Notes: a model not told the origin generated them from the letters alone. 47,751 bases of DNA from an uncultured Helicobacteraceae bacterium (GCA_934668765.1 CAKUOH010000018.1:1-47751); one strand, 5' to 3'. Shown: positions 34,330-44,393, counted from the first letter of the stretch. A program made the numbers and translations.

Positions 34330-35376
34330 TTAGCCATTTAAGATAAGATTGATGATTTCCTTTGCGCCGTTTTTGGTGTTTAGATTCGCTAGATTTGCGC
34401 TGATTGTAGCGAAATCTGCCAAATCTAAATATTTTAAAAATTTCTCCACACTTAAATCTCTTTGCTCCACAACTTCACAAAGCCCTTGATTTTTTAAAAA
34501 AAGCGCGTTTGTTAGTTGATGATTTTTCGCCGCAAATGGATAAGGCACAAAATAGCAAGGTGCACAATTTGCCACTAGCTCCCAAAGACTACTTGCGCCC
34601 ACACGAGAGACGCATAAATCCGCTTGTGCGATATAGTGCGACAGATTTTTATCAAAGGCAAAAAGCGTGATTTTATCCTGTGATAACAACGCGCCGTAGG
34701 CATTTTTCACGCGCTCAAAATCGCCACTGCCACATTGATGAATGATTTTTATATTTCGTTTTAAAAGCTCTGGCGTGAGTTGCAGGGCAAAATCATTGAT
34801 TGCCACTGCGCCTTGTGAACCACCCAAAAATAAAATCGTGCCGACATTATTGCGAATTCGTGCGCTTTGCGAAAAAATCTCACTAATGGGATATGCCGTG
34901 CGGACGAAATTTTTGAGATTTAGCGGAAAGCTCCCAAACACCGCCTTTGCAAAGGGCGCAAGGACTTTATTTAGCGTCCCTATCGTGCTATTTTGCTCGT
35001 GGATAAAAAGCGGGATTTTTGATAAAATCGCCGCACCGCTAGCACCCCCTGCACTAAATCCGCCCACGCTTATGACAAAATCAATTTTATGCTTTTTTAA
35101 AATCGTCCTTGCCCTAAAAACCGCCTTTATTTGCAACCAAAGCGACTTCAAAAGCCCCAAACCGCGCTTATTTACCACGCCCATAGATTGCAAAAAATAT
35201 GCGTGGCTAAAAATGTCGCTAGATTCAAACCAAACTTTGTCCTGTCCGCTTGTAGAGCCGATATATACGGCATTAAAGCCACGATTTTTGCACTCTATGC
35301 CCAAAGTCCTTGCAATACTTAAATGTCCGCCCGTGCCACCGCCTGTGATTACGAGATTTATTTGCTTTGCACTCAT
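34330..35376 (-). CDS. murG: UDP-N-acetylglucosamine--muramyl-pentapeptide lipid I GlcNAc transferase
   Basis: 348 residues. Converts lipid I to lipid II at the inner face of the membrane, the last cytoplasmic step of peptidoglycan synthesis. The N-terminal TGGGTGGHLSIARTLG is the MurG G-loop; SVGGFSAGGASGAAIL, HEQNSTIGTLNK, LFLGGSQGAVAIND and SRVGASSLWELVANCAP form the acceptor and UDP-GlcNAc sites. Length is normal. It overlaps the upstream LysE-type gene by four bases (ATGA), so it depends on that transcript. Confidence 0.95.
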   Translation of the reverse strand: MSAKQINLVITGGGTGGHLSIARTLGIECKNRGFNAVYIGSTSGQDKVWFESSDIFSHAYFLQSMGVVNKRGLGLLKSLWLQIKAVFRARTILKKHKIDFVISVGGFSAGGASGAAILSKIPLFIHEQNSTIGTLNKVLAPFAKAVFGSFPLNLKNFVRTAYPISEIFSQSARIRNNVGTILFLGGSQGAVAINDFALQLTPELLKRNIKIIHQCGSGDFERVKNAYGALLSQDKITLFAFDKNLSHYIAQADLCVSRVGASSLWELVANCAPCYFVPYPFAAKNHQLTNALFLKNQGLCEVVEQRDLSVEKFLKYLDLADFATISANLANLNTKNGAKEIINLILNG

Positions 35377-35975
35377 AAATTTGCCTTTTGAAATGCCATC
35401 GCAAAAAGTGCGATTCCAAAGCCCACAAACACCACCGCACAGAGCTTATCAATGATGTCAAAGAGTTTGTTTGTGATAAGATGGCGAAAGTAGCTTGCCA
35501 CAATCATCACCGATAAAAACGCCGAATTTAGCCCCAAAAATAGCAGGATAAGGTTAAGTGCTAGATTTTTCTCCATAAATGGCGCGACTATGACGCTAAA
35601 AAATATGATTGCTTTGGGGTTTGAGAGATTGATGATAAGCCCTTTGAGATAGCCGCCCGTGCGGGATTTGCGTGAATTAGATTCGTGGCTTGAATCGCTA
35701 AAGTCAATATCATTTTGTTTGGTGCGAAATAGCAAAAATGCAAGATAAAATAGATAGATTCCACCAAAGATTCCTAGCGCAATCTGCGCCAAATCGCCTT
35801 TTAAAATGTGTGCGAATCCAAAATATAGCACCGCAAGATAGATTAGCCACCCTGTGGCAATCCCACAAAGTGTCCTAAAAGACGCAAAAAAGCCGTGTTT
35901 TAGCGCGGTGCGGAGAGTTAGCAAAATATCTGGTCCGGGCGTGATTGCCACCAAAAATGCGATGAAAAATATCAA
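35373..35975 (-). CDS. LysE/RhtB-family amino-acid exporter
   Basis: 200 residues with about six membrane segments. FLVAITPGPDILLTLRTAL at the N-terminus is the LysE signature, and GLIINLSNPKAIIFF is the second conserved block. Exports amino acids or related metabolites from the cytoplasm; the substrate is unknown. The start is TTG 35975 with a GGGTGG site; no ATG is available upstream. Located just before murG with a translational overlap, an unusual pairing. A hydrophilic Ser-rich insert (SSHESNSRKSRTGG) lies mid-protein. Confidence 0.85.
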   Translation of the reverse strand: MIFFIAFLVAITPGPDILLTLRTALKHGFFASFRTLCGIATGWLIYLAVLYFGFAHILKGDLAQIALGIFGGIYLFYLAFLLFRTKQNDIDFSDSSHESNSRKSRTGGYLKGLIINLSNPKAIIFFSVIVAPFMEKNLALNLILLFLGLNSAFLSVMIVASYFRHLITNKLFDIIDKLCAVVFVGFGIALFAMAFQKANL

Positions 35976-36093
35976 AAAACCACCCTTTTTTAATGTGCGA
36001 ATTTGCGCAAATCCCTTTTAGATTCGCATAAAATAAAAGCGCGAATGTTAGCAAAAATCGGCTTAAAATGTTTTGGATTCTAATAGAAAATTT

Positions 36094-36102
36094 TGTTAGA
36101 AT
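36094..36102 (+). promoter_or_regulatory. Extended -10 promoter of hisH-hisA
   Basis: TGTTAGAAT, start near 36108, 30 bases before the ATG at 36138. This makes the longer open frame from 36093 an unlikely start. Confidence 0.55.
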
Positions 36103-36137
36103 CGCGCTTTATTTTTTTGATTTTTGTGGGGCAATTT

Positions 36138-36749
36138 ATGATGAAAATCGCAATTTTGAATTATAACGCTGGGAATTTAAGTAGCATTAGAAACGCGCTT
36201 GTAAGGCTTGGAGCAGATTCGCAAATCATTAGCAATCCTAGCGAAGTCGTAAATTTTGATAAGCTGATTTTGCCCGGCGTGGGAGCATTTGGCGATGCGA
36301 TGACACACTTAAATCAAAGCGGTATGGGCGAATCTATCGTAAATTTCGCCAAACGCGGCAAATATATACTTGGAATCTGCCTTGGAATGCAGCTTTTGAT
36401 GGATAAAAGTTATGAATTTGGCGAGTTTAGCGGACTTGGGTTAATCAAAGGCGAAGTAGTAAAATTTGAAAGCAAAACTCTAAAAATCCCGCATATCGGG
36501 TGGAATCAAATCCATTTTATCCGCGAATCGCCCCTGCTAAATGGCGTCCAAAATGGAGCGTATTTGTATTTCGTGCATAGTTTTTATGTGAAAAATCGCG
36601 AATCTGCCGATATTGTGGCTTCGTGTGATTATGGTATCAATTTTAGCGCAATCATTCAAAAAAATAATATTTTTGGCATTCAGCCTCACCCTGAAAAGAG
36701 TGCGGATTGCGGGCTAAAAATACTAGAAAATTTCATAAAATTAAAATAA
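36138..36749 (+). CDS. hisH: Imidazole glycerol phosphate synthase, glutaminase subunit HisH
   Basis: 203 residues from ATG 36138 ([16 protein letters not shown]; the next ATG is equally possible). A class I glutamine amidotransferase that supplies ammonia to HisF in histidine synthesis. The nucleophile Cys is in [12 protein letters not shown] and the His-Glu pair in [20 protein letters not shown] is the oxyanion-hole loop. hisF is not seen; hisA follows 13 bases later. Confidence 0.92.
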   Translation: MMKIAILNYNAGNLSSIRNALVRLGADSQIISNPSEVVNFDKLILPGVGAFGDAMTHLNQSGMGESIVNFAKRGKYILGICLGMQLLMDKSYEFGEFSGLGLIKGEVVKFESKTLKIPHIGWNQIHFIRESPLLNGVQNGAYLYFVHSFYVKNRESADIVASCDYGINFSAIIQKNNIFGIQPHPEKSADCGLKILENFIKLK

Positions 36750-36762
36750 ATGGAGCAATGCA

Positions 36763-37476
36763 ATGCAAATAATCCCCGCAATCGACTTAAAGGACGGCAA
36801 AGCTGTGCGACTAACAAAGGGCGAAATGCAAAATTGCAAGATTTATGGCAAACCGCTTGATTTTGCGATGAAATTCGAGCAAATGGGCGCAGAGTGGCTA
36901 CATATCGTGGATTTGGATGGGGCATTTGCAGGAAGCCCTAAAAATCTACTCCAAATTCAAAAAATAAGAGAATCTTGCAATCTAAAAATCCAGCTAGGCG
37001 GGGGAATCCGCGATGAATCTACTATACAAAAATATGTGGATTTAGGCATTTCACGCGTGATTTTAGGCTCAATCGCACTTAAAAGCCCAGATTTTGCGAT
37101 AAAAATGGCACAAATTTATCCCATAGCCATCGGCATTGACGCTAAAAACGGCAAAGTCAGCGTAAATGGTTGGGCGGAGGATAGCGCGGTAAATGCGCTT
37201 GATTTTGCAAGTTGCTTTAAAGAAAGCAAGATTCAGGCAATCATTTGCACAGATATTTCGCGCGATGGGACATTGCAAGGTATAAATATAAATTTTAGCA
37301 AAGAAATCGCCGATATAAGCGGGATTCCTACCATTGCAAGCGGTGGATTTGAAAATGCCGATGAGATTGAATTATTAGCGCAAAAAAACATTAGCGGTGT
37401 TATCGTTGGCAAGGCATTTTATGAGGGAAAAATCGATTTAGAGAAAACTTTTAAAAAATATAGGCAAAAATTATGA
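36763..37476 (+). CDS. hisA: Phosphoribosylformimino-5-aminoimidazole carboxamide ribotide isomerase
   Basis: 237 residues, a TIM barrel. Isomerises ProFAR to PRFAR, the step before His[20 protein letters not shown] gives the first catalytic Asp; LQLGGGIR appears as [24 protein letters not shown] holds the second Asp; and [11 protein letters not shown] and [13 protein letters not shown] form the phosphate sites. Co-transcribed with hisH. Confidence 0.94.
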   Translation: MQIIPAIDLKDGKAVRLTKGEMQNCKIYGKPLDFAMKFEQMGAEWLHIVDLDGAFAGSPKNLLQIQKIRESCNLKIQLGGGIRDESTIQKYVDLGISRVILGSIALKSPDFAIKMAQIYPIAIGIDAKNGKVSVNGWAEDSAVNALDFASCFKESKIQAIICTDISRDGTLQGININFSKEIADISGIPTIASGGFENADEIELLAQKNISGVIVGKAFYEGKIDLEKTFKKYRQKL

Positions 37477-37482
37477 TATTAT
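37474..37482 (+). promoter_or_regulatory. Extended -10 promoter of the cheY operon
   Basis: TGATATTAT starts inside the hisA stop codon; start near 37488, followed by AAAGGAGA before the TTG at 37516. Confidence 0.45.
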
Positions 37483-37515
37483 TTCATATTTTATTGACCC
37501 ATAAAGGAGAATAGT

Positions 37516-37896
37516 TTGAAATTGCTTGTCGTTGATGATAGCTCCACTATGCGCCGAATCATCAAAAATACACTCCAGCGGCTTGGTTATGAGGATATTT
37601 TGGAGGCTGAGCACGGGCTTCAAGCGTGGGAGATTATGGATTCTGTTGAGGGGATAAAGGTGCTTATCACGGATTGGAATATGCCTGAAATGAATGGATT
37701 AGATTTGGTGAAAAAAGTCCGAGCCGACAATAGATTCGTAGATATTCCTATCATTATGGTAACCACAGAGGGCGGAAAAGCAGAGGTTATTACCGCATTA
37801 AAGGCTGGTGTGAATAATTATATAGTCAAGCCTTTCACTCCACAGGTTTTAAAAGAGAAATTAGAAGTGGTTTTGGGTGTAAATGACGGCGCGTAA
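37516..37896 (+). CDS. cheY: Chemotaxis response regulator CheY
   Basis: 126 residues, TTG start with AAAGGAGA seven bases ahead. A single receiver domain: acidic pocket VVDDSS, phospho-acceptor Asp in LITDWNMPEMNG, switch Thr in MVTTEGG and Lys in IVKPFTP. Phosphorylated by CheA, it binds FliM and reverses the flagellar motor. The order cheY-prmA-ftsH matches H. pylori. It overlaps prmA by 14 bases. Confidence 0.96.
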   Translation: MKLLVVDDSSTMRRIIKNTLQRLGYEDILEAEHGLQAWEIMDSVEGIKVLITDWNMPEMNGLDLVKKVRADNRFVDIPIIMVTTEGGKAEVITALKAGVNNYIVKPFTPQVLKEKLEVVLGVNDGA

Positions 37897-39010
37897 TTGC
37901 GTGGAAAACGATTTTTATTATGAAGTTTGCATTGCGTTAGATTTTAGCGAATTTGGCGAGATTTTTACAAGCGAGATTATGGATTTTAGTGGCGAGGCGG
38001 TGGAAATAGCGGATAATCAAATCATCATTCGCACAAGTAAAGACAAAGATTTTATAGACGCACTTTTGGCACATTTAGAGAATTTTAGCGCGAATCTAGC
38101 GCACATTAGCGGAAAAATCATCAATTTTACTCACGGCATAGAAAAAAAGCAAAATAAAGATTGGATAGCGGAATATAAGAGTGGAATTAAACCGATTCGG
38201 TGCGGGAGATTTTATATTTATCCGCCGTGGTGTGATTCTGCAAATTTAGCTTGTAGCGAATGCAATTCGTCTTTAGATAAGCATTTCGATGATTTTGAAA
38301 ATTCCCCCTCCCTTGCGGAGGGGGACAAAGGGGGTGGGTTAAAAGCGAAAAATATTAGTAGCGCAAAATTTTCAAATAACGAATCTACCCACCCCCTAAC
38401 CCCCTCCGCAAGGGAGGGGAAACAAAACAACGCAAAGCAATACCCTAGAACAAATTGCAAACAAGATGACACAAAATTGATAAATATCATTTTAGAGCCA
38501 TCGTTTGCTTTTGGCACAGGACACCACGCTTCGACTTTTATGTGTATTCAAGCTATCGAATCGCTTGGCGAAAATGGCGATTTAAAAAACAAAACGCTTT
38601 TAGATTTTGGCTGTGGAAGCGGAATCCTAGCACTCTGTGCGAATAAATTAGGCGCAAAAGTGGATTTATGCGACATTGATGAACTTGCCATTGACGAATC
38701 AAAGAAAAATTTTTGTCGCAATAACGCCACCATTTCGCACATTTGGCAGGGTGAAATCCACCGCGAATCCAAAGGCAACACGCAAGATTCACGCGCGAAA
38801 TACGACATTATTACCGCAAATATCATCGCTTCTGTGCTAATAGAGCAAAAAGAAAATATTGCCTTTGCCCTAAAAAGCGGAGGAATTGCCATTCTCTCTG
38901 GTGTTTTAGATATTTACAAAAATGAAGTTTTGGCGCGATTTAGCGACTTTGAAGTGCTAAATATCATTCAAAAAGATGAGTGGATTTGCATAATGTTGCA
39001 GAAATTTTAA
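37883..39010 (+). CDS. prmA: Ribosomal protein L11 methyltransferase PrmA with an in-frame repeat insertion
   Basis: 375 residues, against about 290-330 for the family. Trimethylates L11 with S-adenosylmethionine. The N-terminal domain runs to PPWCDS (residues 114-119). The methyltransferase domain restarts at residue 198 with INIILEPSFAFGTGHHASTF, then LLDFGCGSGILAL and DIITANIIASVL. Residues of about 119-197 do not belong to PrmA: they are encoded by an inverted pair of GC-rich repeats (38303-38339 and 38387-38420) and give SPSLAEGDKGGG and THPLTPSAREGK. The insertion lies exactly at the domain linker, so folding and activity may survive. The frame is unbroken, and no alternative start lies close enough after the insert to make the second domain alone. 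Confidence 0.93.
   Translation: MTARNCVENDFYYEVCIALDFSEFGEIFTSEIMDFSGEAVEIADNQIIIRTSKDKDFIDALLAHLENFSANLAHISGKIINFTHGIEKKQNKDWIAEYKSGIKPIRCGRFYIYPPWCDSANLACSECNSSLDKHFDDFENSPSLAEGDKGGGLKAKNISSAKFSNNESTHPLTPSAREGKQNNAKQYPRTNCKQDDTKLINIILEPSFAFGTGHHASTFMCIQAIESLGENGDLKNKTLLDFGCGSGILALCANKLGAKVDLCDIDELAIDESKKNFCRNNATISHIWQGEIHRESKGNTQDSRAKYDIITANIIASVLIEQKENIAFALKSGGIAILSGVLDIYKNEVLARFSDFEVLNIIQKDEWICIMLQKF
38303..38420. repeat. Inverted pair of GC-rich repeats inside prmA
   Basis: Forward arm 38303-38339 (TCCCCCTCCCTTGCGGAGG, then GGGACAAAGGGGGTGGGT) and reverse arm 38387-38420 (TACCCACCCCCTAACC, then CCCTCCGCAAGGGAGGGG), separated by about 47 bases of AT-rich spacer. Together they could form a stem of over 30 bp. 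The spacer encodes LKAKNISSAKFSNNES. Confidence 0.9.
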
Positions 39011-39079
39011 CAATTTTATAGTAAATTTCGCATTTATTTTTTATGCAGGGTAAAATTTTAAATTTTTAAGGAAAAAATA

Positions 39080-40990
39080 ATGAATCAAAACAACCCCAAT
39101 CAACCAAAGCCAAACAGCCCGATGGGTGGCAATCCATTGCTTATCTTTGCGATTTTTACAATCGCTGCGATTATGCTTTTTAAAGCACTCTCAAATAGCG
39201 GTGGCGATGGCGTTTTTGGCAATAGTAGCATTCAAACAATTAGCTATTATGAGCTAAAACAAAAAATCGAAGCAAAGGAAATCACGCAAGTTAGCATAGG
39301 ACAGACGATGATTCGCGCACTAGCTGAGCAAAATGGACAGCGCGTAACCTACAATGTCCGCAAGGTAAATGATAGCTCACTTGTCCCGCTTTTGGATGCA
39401 AATAAAATCCCATATTCTGGTTTTAGCGAGTCAAATTGGTTTACTGACTTGCTAGGGTGGCTTTTGCCTGTGTTGATTATTTTAGGGCTTTGGATGTTTA
39501 TTGCTGGGCGAATGCAGCGCAATATGGGCAATGGAATCTTTGGAATGGGAAGCTCCAAACGCCTTGTCAATGCGGAAAAACCCAAAGTGCGATTCGATGA
39601 TATGGCAGGAAATAAAGAAGCAAAAGAGGAAGTTGTCGAAATCGTGGATTTTTTGAAATATCCCGATAGATATTCTGCAGTGGGCGCGAAGATTCCAAAA
39701 GGCGTGTTGCTAGTGGGACCACCCGGCACGGGAAAAACGCTACTTGCCAAAGCGGTGGCTGGAGAAGCAAATGTGCCGTTTTTTTCGATGAGCGGAAGTA
39801 GCTTTATAGAAATGTTTGTGGGGCTTGGGGCAAGTCGCGTTAGGGATTTGTTTGAGATGGCAAAAAAGGACGCGCCTAGCATAATATTTATTGATGAAAT
39901 TGATGCCATAGGCAAATCCCGCGCCGCAGGAAGTATGGTAGGTGGCAATGATGAAAGAGAGCAAACGCTAAATCAACTTTTGGCAGAAATGGACGGTTTT
40001 AGCTCCGATGCTTCGCCTGTGATTGTCCTAGCAGCGACAAACCGCCCCGAAGTGCTTGACCCTGCTTTGCTTCGTCCCGGGCGATTTGATAGGCAAGTGC
40101 TTGTGGATAAGCCAGACTTTAATGGGCGCGTGGAGATTTTAAAAGTGCATATTAAAAGTGTAAAATTAGCGCGTGATGTGGATTTACAAGAGATTGCAAA
40201 GCTAACTGCGGGGCTTGCAGGGGCAGATTTGGCAAATATCATAAATGAAGCCGCGCTTTTGGCAGGACGCGCAAATAAGCAAGAAGTCGCACAGAGTCAT
40301 TTTAGAGAAGCCGTTGAGCGAAGCATTGCAGGATTAGAAAAAAAATCACGGCGAATCTCCCCCAAAGAGAAAAAAATCGTAGCCTACCACGAGAGCGGAC
40401 ACGCCGTAGTCGCCGAGATGACAGAGGGTTCGCATCCTGTTAGCAAAGTCTCCATTATCCCGCGCGGAATGGCGGCACTTGGATACACGCTTCATACGCC
40501 TGAAGAAAATCGCTACCTTATGCAAAAGCACGAGCTTATGGCAGAAGTCGATACTTTGCTAGGAGGTAGAGCGGCGGAGGAAGTGTTTTTAGGCGAGATT
40601 TCAACGGGTGCTAGCAATGATTTAGAGCGCGCTACGGATATTTTAAAGGCGATGATTAGCTATTATGGAATGAGCGAAGTTAGCGGACTAATGGTGCTAG
40701 AAAAGCCCCGTAATGCGTTTTTGGGCGGTGGCTTTGGCTCTGCGCGAGAGTTTAGCGAAAAAACCGCAGAGGCGATGGATAATCATATCAAATCCACACT
40801 ACAATCGCGCTACAATGCCGTCAAACAAATCCTTACAGACTATAAAGACGCCATTGAAATTATGGTAAAAGAGCTATTTGAAAAAGAAGTTATTGATGGT
40901 GTGAGAGTGCGCGAGATTTTGACAAATTTTGAAAAAGAAAAAGGGTTAGAATCCCGCTTAGTAAAGCGCAAAAGCGAAGAAGATTCGTAA
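39080..40990 (+). CDS. ftsH: ATP-dependent zinc metalloprotease FtsH
   Basis: 636 residues. A membrane-anchored AAA+ protease that degrades unfolded membrane proteins and regulators. Two membrane segments (about 18-36 and 118-140) flank a small periplasmic domain; Walker A is GPPGTGKT near residue 213, Walker [12 protein letters not shown], the second region of homology [19 protein letters not shown], and the zinc site HESGH near 438. The C-terminal helical protease part ends in a charged tail. AAGGAAAAAATA precedes the ATG. Confidence 0.97.
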   Translation: MNQNNPNQPKPNSPMGGNPLLIFAIFTIAAIMLFKALSNSGGDGVFGNSSIQTISYYELKQKIEAKEITQVSIGQTMIRALAEQNGQRVTYNVRKVNDSSLVPLLDANKIPYSGFSESNWFTDLLGWLLPVLIILGLWMFIAGRMQRNMGNGIFGMGSSKRLVNAEKPKVRFDDMAGNKEAKEEVVEIVDFLKYPDRYSAVGAKIPKGVLLVGPPGTGKTLLAKAVAGEANVPFFSMSGSSFIEMFVGLGASRVRDLFEMAKKDAPSIIFIDEIDAIGKSRAAGSMVGGNDEREQTLNQLLAEMDGFSSDASPVIVLAATNRPEVLDPALLRPGRFDRQVLVDKPDFNGRVEILKVHIKSVKLARDVDLQEIAKLTAGLAGADLANIINEAALLAGRANKQEVAQSHFREAVERSIAGLEKKSRRISPKEKKIVAYHESGHAVVAEMTEGSHPVSKVSIIPRGMAALGYTLHTPEENRYLMQKHELMAEVDTLLGGRAAEEVFLGEISTGASNDLERATDILKAMISYYGMSEVSGLMVLEKPRNAFLGGGFGSAREFSEKTAEAMDNHIKSTLQSRYNAVKQILTDYKDAIEIMVKELFEKEVIDGVRVREILTNFEKEKGLESRLVKRKSEEDS

Positions 40991-41011
40991 ATATTTGGGC
41001 GCAAAAACATT

Positions 41012-41977
41012 ATGAATAAGCCAAGAGAATTGCAAACCACCACGCAAATCATCGCAAGAGAGGGCTTTAAGCCTGTGGGGGTTTGCATTGTGCTAATGTT
41101 TTTATTTATATTTTTGCATTTTGAATTTTTGGCACTATTTGCGCTAATTTGCGCGATTTTTTGCGCTTTTATCTTTCGCAACACCGAGAGAATCGCATCT
41201 TATCGTGGAAATGATGCGATAATCTCCCCTTGCGATGGGATTATCAAGGATATTTATACACAGGATTCAACTACGGCGATTTTATTTAAGATAAATATTT
41301 TTGATAATGGAATCTTTCGTCTCCCAGCCTATATCACGCGAATCAAAAGTGCTTTTAGATTCGGACTTTTTATAAAAAGTGATAAAAATCTGCAAAGTAT
41401 TTTAAACACAAAGCATAAAGTTAGCGGTTTTTTGGGCGATTCGCATATATTTAGCATTACTTTGCTGCCTGAAGCGTGGAATAAGGCGAATATTTATGCT
41501 TTGGACAATTTGTCTTTGGGTATGCAATCCGCAGGATTTGTGAGCGAAGTGAAGCAACCATTTCGTATAATTTGTGAGCGAAGCGAAGCAACCAATACTT
41601 CGATTGTGATTCGCGATGCGAATCAAAGTGCAAAAAATCCGTCATTGCGAGAAAATAATCTCCCCCTCCCTTGCGGAGGGGGACAAAGGGGGTGGGTAGA
41701 TTCTGCAAATAAAACAAAAAACGCAGAATTTAACGCAAAAATTACCCACCCCCTAGCCCCCTCCGCAAGGGAGGTGGAACAAAATGATTGCAACTCCGCA
41801 AGGGAGGGGGAATCTACCACAAATACCACCATTTTTATCGGCGATAGATTAGGCTTTATGAAGTATGGATATTTACTATTAGAGATTCACGCGCCTTGCA
41901 AGTTAGTAGCCCAAAGGGGCGATAATCTCTTTGCAGGGGAGAGCCTAATTGGCAAATTTCAAGCAAATTTATATTAG
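41012..41977 (+). CDS. Phosphatidylserine decarboxylase-related protein lacking the pyruvoyl serine, with in-frame repeats
   Basis: 321 residues. Two membrane segments lie near 25-55; IISPCDGIIKDIY and FKINIFDNGIFRLPAYITRI follow the phosphatidylserine decarboxylase pattern, and the end (RLGFMKYGYLLLEIHAPCK, AQRGDNLFAGESLIGKF) matches its C-terminal subunit. In active proenzymes this place reads F-G-S, and self-cleavage at the Ser makes the pyruvoyl group; here it reads Y-G-Y, so the protein should be catalytically dead or do something else. Residues of about 178-271 are an insert coded by GTCATTGCGA-type (41539-41650) and GC-rich repeats (41662-41810). It lies between ftsH and pssA, where H. 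pylori has an unnamed gene of similar type. Confidence 0.75.
   Translation: MNKPRELQTTTQIIAREGFKPVGVCIVLMFLFIFLHFEFLALFALICAIFCAFIFRNTERIASYRGNDAIISPCDGIIKDIYTQDSTTAILFKINIFDNGIFRLPAYITRIKSAFRFGLFIKSDKNLQSILNTKHKVSGFLGDSHIFSITLLPEAWNKANIYALDNLSLGMQSAGFVSEVKQPFRIICERSEATNTSIVIRDANQSAKNPSLRENNLPLPCGGGQRGWVDSANKTKNAEFNAKITHPLAPSAREVEQNDCNSAREGESTTNTTIFIGDRLGFMKYGYLLLEIHAPCKLVAQRGDNLFAGESLIGKFQANLY
41539..41650. repeat. GTCATTGCGA-family repeats inside the psd-like gene
   Basis: TGAGCGAAGTGAAGCAACCA (41540) recurs as TGAGCGAAGCGAAGCAACCA (41575), and GTCATTGCGAG follows at 41641. In frame they give SEVKQP, CERSEATN and PSLREN. Confidence 0.75.
41662..41810. repeat. Inverted pair plus a third GC-rich repeat inside the psd-like gene
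   Basis: Forward arm 41662-41698, reverse arm 41743-41777 and a short third copy 41794-41810 (CTCCGCAAGGGAGGGGG). The spacer of about 44 bases between arms is close in length to the one in prmA. It also contains its own small inverted repeat ATTCTGC/GCAGAAT. Peptides PLPCGGGQRGWVDS, THPLAPSAREVEQ, NSAREGES. Confidence 0.9.
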
Positions 41978-42006
41978 AATCGCGCAATTTTTATAAAAGG
42001 CGGACA

Positions 42007-42735
42007 ATGAAAATAAATCCACTTTATATCATTCCAAATCTTTTTACCGCAGCAAGTGCGTTTTTGGGCGTTTCAAGCATTATTTATGCAATCAATGGGC
42101 GCATTGAGTTTGCTTGCTGGCTTGTCATCATCTCTATGATTTTGGATGGGCTAGATGGGCGCGTGGCGCGAATCACAAACACCGCGAGTAAGTTTGGCGT
42201 GGAGTTTGATTCGCTATGTGATTTGGTGGCGTTTGGTTGCGCCCCTGCGATTTTGATTTATGTGGCTTTCGGGCATAATTATGGGCGATTTGGGCTAGTT
42301 GTGAGCTGTCTTTTTGTGGTATTTGGGGCGATTCGCTTGGCGCGCTTTAATATTATCACAGGCAACGAGAGTAGCCACTTTTTTATCGGGCTACCCATTC
42401 CATCTGCTGCGATTTTTGTGGTAACGATGCTAATACTTGAAAAGCGTTACAATGTCTTTGCTACGCATAATTTTTGGTTGCTAATTTTTACATTTATCGT
42501 GGGGATTTTAATGGTTAGCAATATCCGCTATCCAAATTTTAAGCACATTCGGTGGAATCTCTTTAAAATGATAATTCTAATCGTGCTACTCTCTGTGCTA
42601 TTTATCCGCCCGATTGAGGGCATATTTAGCGGGATTAGCGCGTATATTGTCTATGGAATCCTGCGCTATGTTTATGTTATCATCGCAAAAGTATTACTAC
42701 GGCGCAAAATCAAACATAAAAAGGAAACAAAATGA
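42007..42735 (+). CDS. pssA: CDP-diacylglycerol--serine O-phosphatidyltransferase
   Basis: 242 residues, integral membrane. Makes phosphatidylserine from CDP-diacylglycerol and serine, the precursor of phosphatidylethanolamine. The CDP-alcohol phosphotransferase motif D-G-x2-A-R-x8-G-x3-D-x3-D is seen as [20 protein letters not shown] followed by SLCD. About seven hydrophobic segments. It has its own GGCGGACA site and overlaps leuA by four bases. Confidence 0.95.
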   Translation: MKINPLYIIPNLFTAASAFLGVSSIIYAINGRIEFACWLVIISMILDGLDGRVARITNTASKFGVEFDSLCDLVAFGCAPAILIYVAFGHNYGRFGLVVSCLFVVFGAIRLARFNIITGNESSHFFIGLPIPSAAIFVVTMLILEKRYNVFATHNFWLLIFTFIVGILMVSNIRYPNFKHIRWNLFKMIILIVLLSVLFIRPIEGIFSGISAYIVYGILRYVYVIIAKVLLRRKIKHKKETK

Positions 42736-44249
42736 GTGAAATTATAAAAATTTTTGATACGACATTGCGGGACGGAGAGCAAAGTCCGGGCGCATCGATG
42801 AATATCGAGGAAAAGATTCGCATTGCTTTGCAGTTAGAAAAATTGGGCGTAGATATTATCGAGGCAGGATTTGCAGCAAGCAGTCCGGGGGATTTTGAGG
42901 CGATTCATAAAATCGCGCAAAATGTCAAAAAATCCTGCGTTTGCTCTTTGGCAAGGGCGTTGGAAAAGGACATTGAATCGGCAGCAAAGGCAGTCCAACC
43001 CGCTAAAATCAAGCGGATTCACACCTTTATCGCCACAAGTCCCATTCATATGGAATACAAGCTCAAAATGAAGCCACAAGCCGTCATCAAACGCGCCGTT
43101 GAATCTGTGAGCTATGCCAAAAGCCTAGTTGGCGATATAGAGTTTTCCTGCGAAGATGCGTGCAGAAGCGATTTGGGCTTTTTAAAGGAAATCGTTAGCG
43201 CGGTGCTAGAAGCGGGTGCAGGGACTATCAATATCCCTGATACCGTGGGCTACCGACTGCCTAGCGAAATCGGTGAGATTTTTAGCGAGATTCATAAAAT
43301 CACTGCGAATCGCGCCATTTTATCCGCACATTGTCATAATGATTTGGGGTTAGCGGTGGCAAATAGCATTGAAGCCATCAAAAACGGCGCAAGGCAGGTG
43401 GAATGCGCGGTAAATGGACTAGGTGAGCGCGCAGGAAATACCGCACTAGAAGAGATTACGATGATTATAAAAACGCGTGGCGACTTATTTAAGGGACTAA
43501 AAAGCAATATCAACACAAAAGAGATTTATCCCACAAGTAAGCTAATCGCCGATATTACGGGGATTCGCCCACAGCCAAATAAGGCGATTGTCGGCAAAAA
43601 CGCCTTTGCACACGAGAGCGGAATCCACCAAGATGGCGTTTTAAAGCATAGAGAGACTTATGAAATCATAAATCCCGCTGATATAGGCATAGATTTGGAT
43701 TCAAACCTTGTGCTAGGGAAGCATTCTGGACGCGCTGCATTTAAAAATAAAGCAAAATCACTTGGATTTAATTTGCAAGATAGCGAGATTGAAGCGGCGT
43801 TTGCGAAGTTTAAAGTGCTTTGCGATAGCAAAAAAGAAGTCTTTGATGATGATTTGCGTGAGATTTTAGGGGAGCAAGGGCGGACGATTCCGCAGATTTT
43901 TAGCCTAAATATGCTTCAAGTTAGCGCGTGTAGCACGGGGCAATTTTGCGCTGCGATGAGTATGACAAAGGACGGCACGGAGATTAGCGATTCTGCGCTA
44001 GGCAATGGCGCGGTGGATAGTGTGCTTAAAAGCGTGGATAGGATTAGCGGGATTAAGGGCAATCTCAAAGAATACCGCGTGGAGAGCGTTACAAGTGGCA
44101 AGGACGCCCTTGCAAAAGTTGTCGTAAAAGTGGAGTTTGATAAGAGTGTGTTAATTGGACACGGGCTTGATATTGACACGATGAGCGCGACAGCAAAGGC
44201 ATATATTAGCGCGCTAAATAACTATTTGAGTATGAAAGAATTGCTATAA
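42732..44249 (+). CDS. leuA: 2-isopropylmalate synthase
   Basis: 505 residues. Condenses acetyl-CoA with 2-oxoisovalerate, the committed step of leucine synthesis. The TIM-barrel domain starts [16 protein letters not shown] and holds [14 protein letters not shown] with the metal His residues and NGLGERAGN. From about residue 390 follows the regulatory domain that binds leucine ([29 protein letters not shown]). Overlap with pssA couples leucine and lipid genes on one message. No leuBCD nearby. Confidence 0.95.
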   Translation: MSEIIKIFDTTLRDGEQSPGASMNIEEKIRIALQLEKLGVDIIEAGFAASSPGDFEAIHKIAQNVKKSCVCSLARALEKDIESAAKAVQPAKIKRIHTFIATSPIHMEYKLKMKPQAVIKRAVESVSYAKSLVGDIEFSCEDACRSDLGFLKEIVSAVLEAGAGTINIPDTVGYRLPSEIGEIFSEIHKITANRAILSAHCHNDLGLAVANSIEAIKNGARQVECAVNGLGERAGNTALEEITMIIKTRGDLFKGLKSNINTKEIYPTSKLIADITGIRPQPNKAIVGKNAFAHESGIHQDGVLKHRETYEIINPADIGIDLDSNLVLGKHSGRAAFKNKAKSLGFNLQDSEIEAAFAKFKVLCDSKKEVFDDDLREILGEQGRTIPQIFSLNMLQVSACSTGQFCAAMSMTKDGTEISDSALGNGAVDSVLKSVDRISGIKGNLKEYRVESVTSGKDALAKVVVKVEFDKSVLIGHGLDIDTMSATAKAYISALNNYLSMKELL

Positions 44250-44393
44250 AAAGTCGCTAGTTTTTCAATTTGTTTTTGCACATTTTTCGCAACTTTTCGT
44301 TATTCTTAAGCGAAGTGTGTATGCACGAAGTGAATAATCCATAAATCAAAGAAAATTTTTGGATTACTAATCGCAATGACAAAAGAGAATTTT

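Noticed and set aside
38303..38420. Considered as a self-splicing or removable intron in prmA
   Set aside because: Too short and without group I/II features; the frame is open straight through, which fits translation better.
39349..39948. 199-codon minus-strand frame opposite ftsH
   Set aside because: Shadow of the well-supported ftsH gene.
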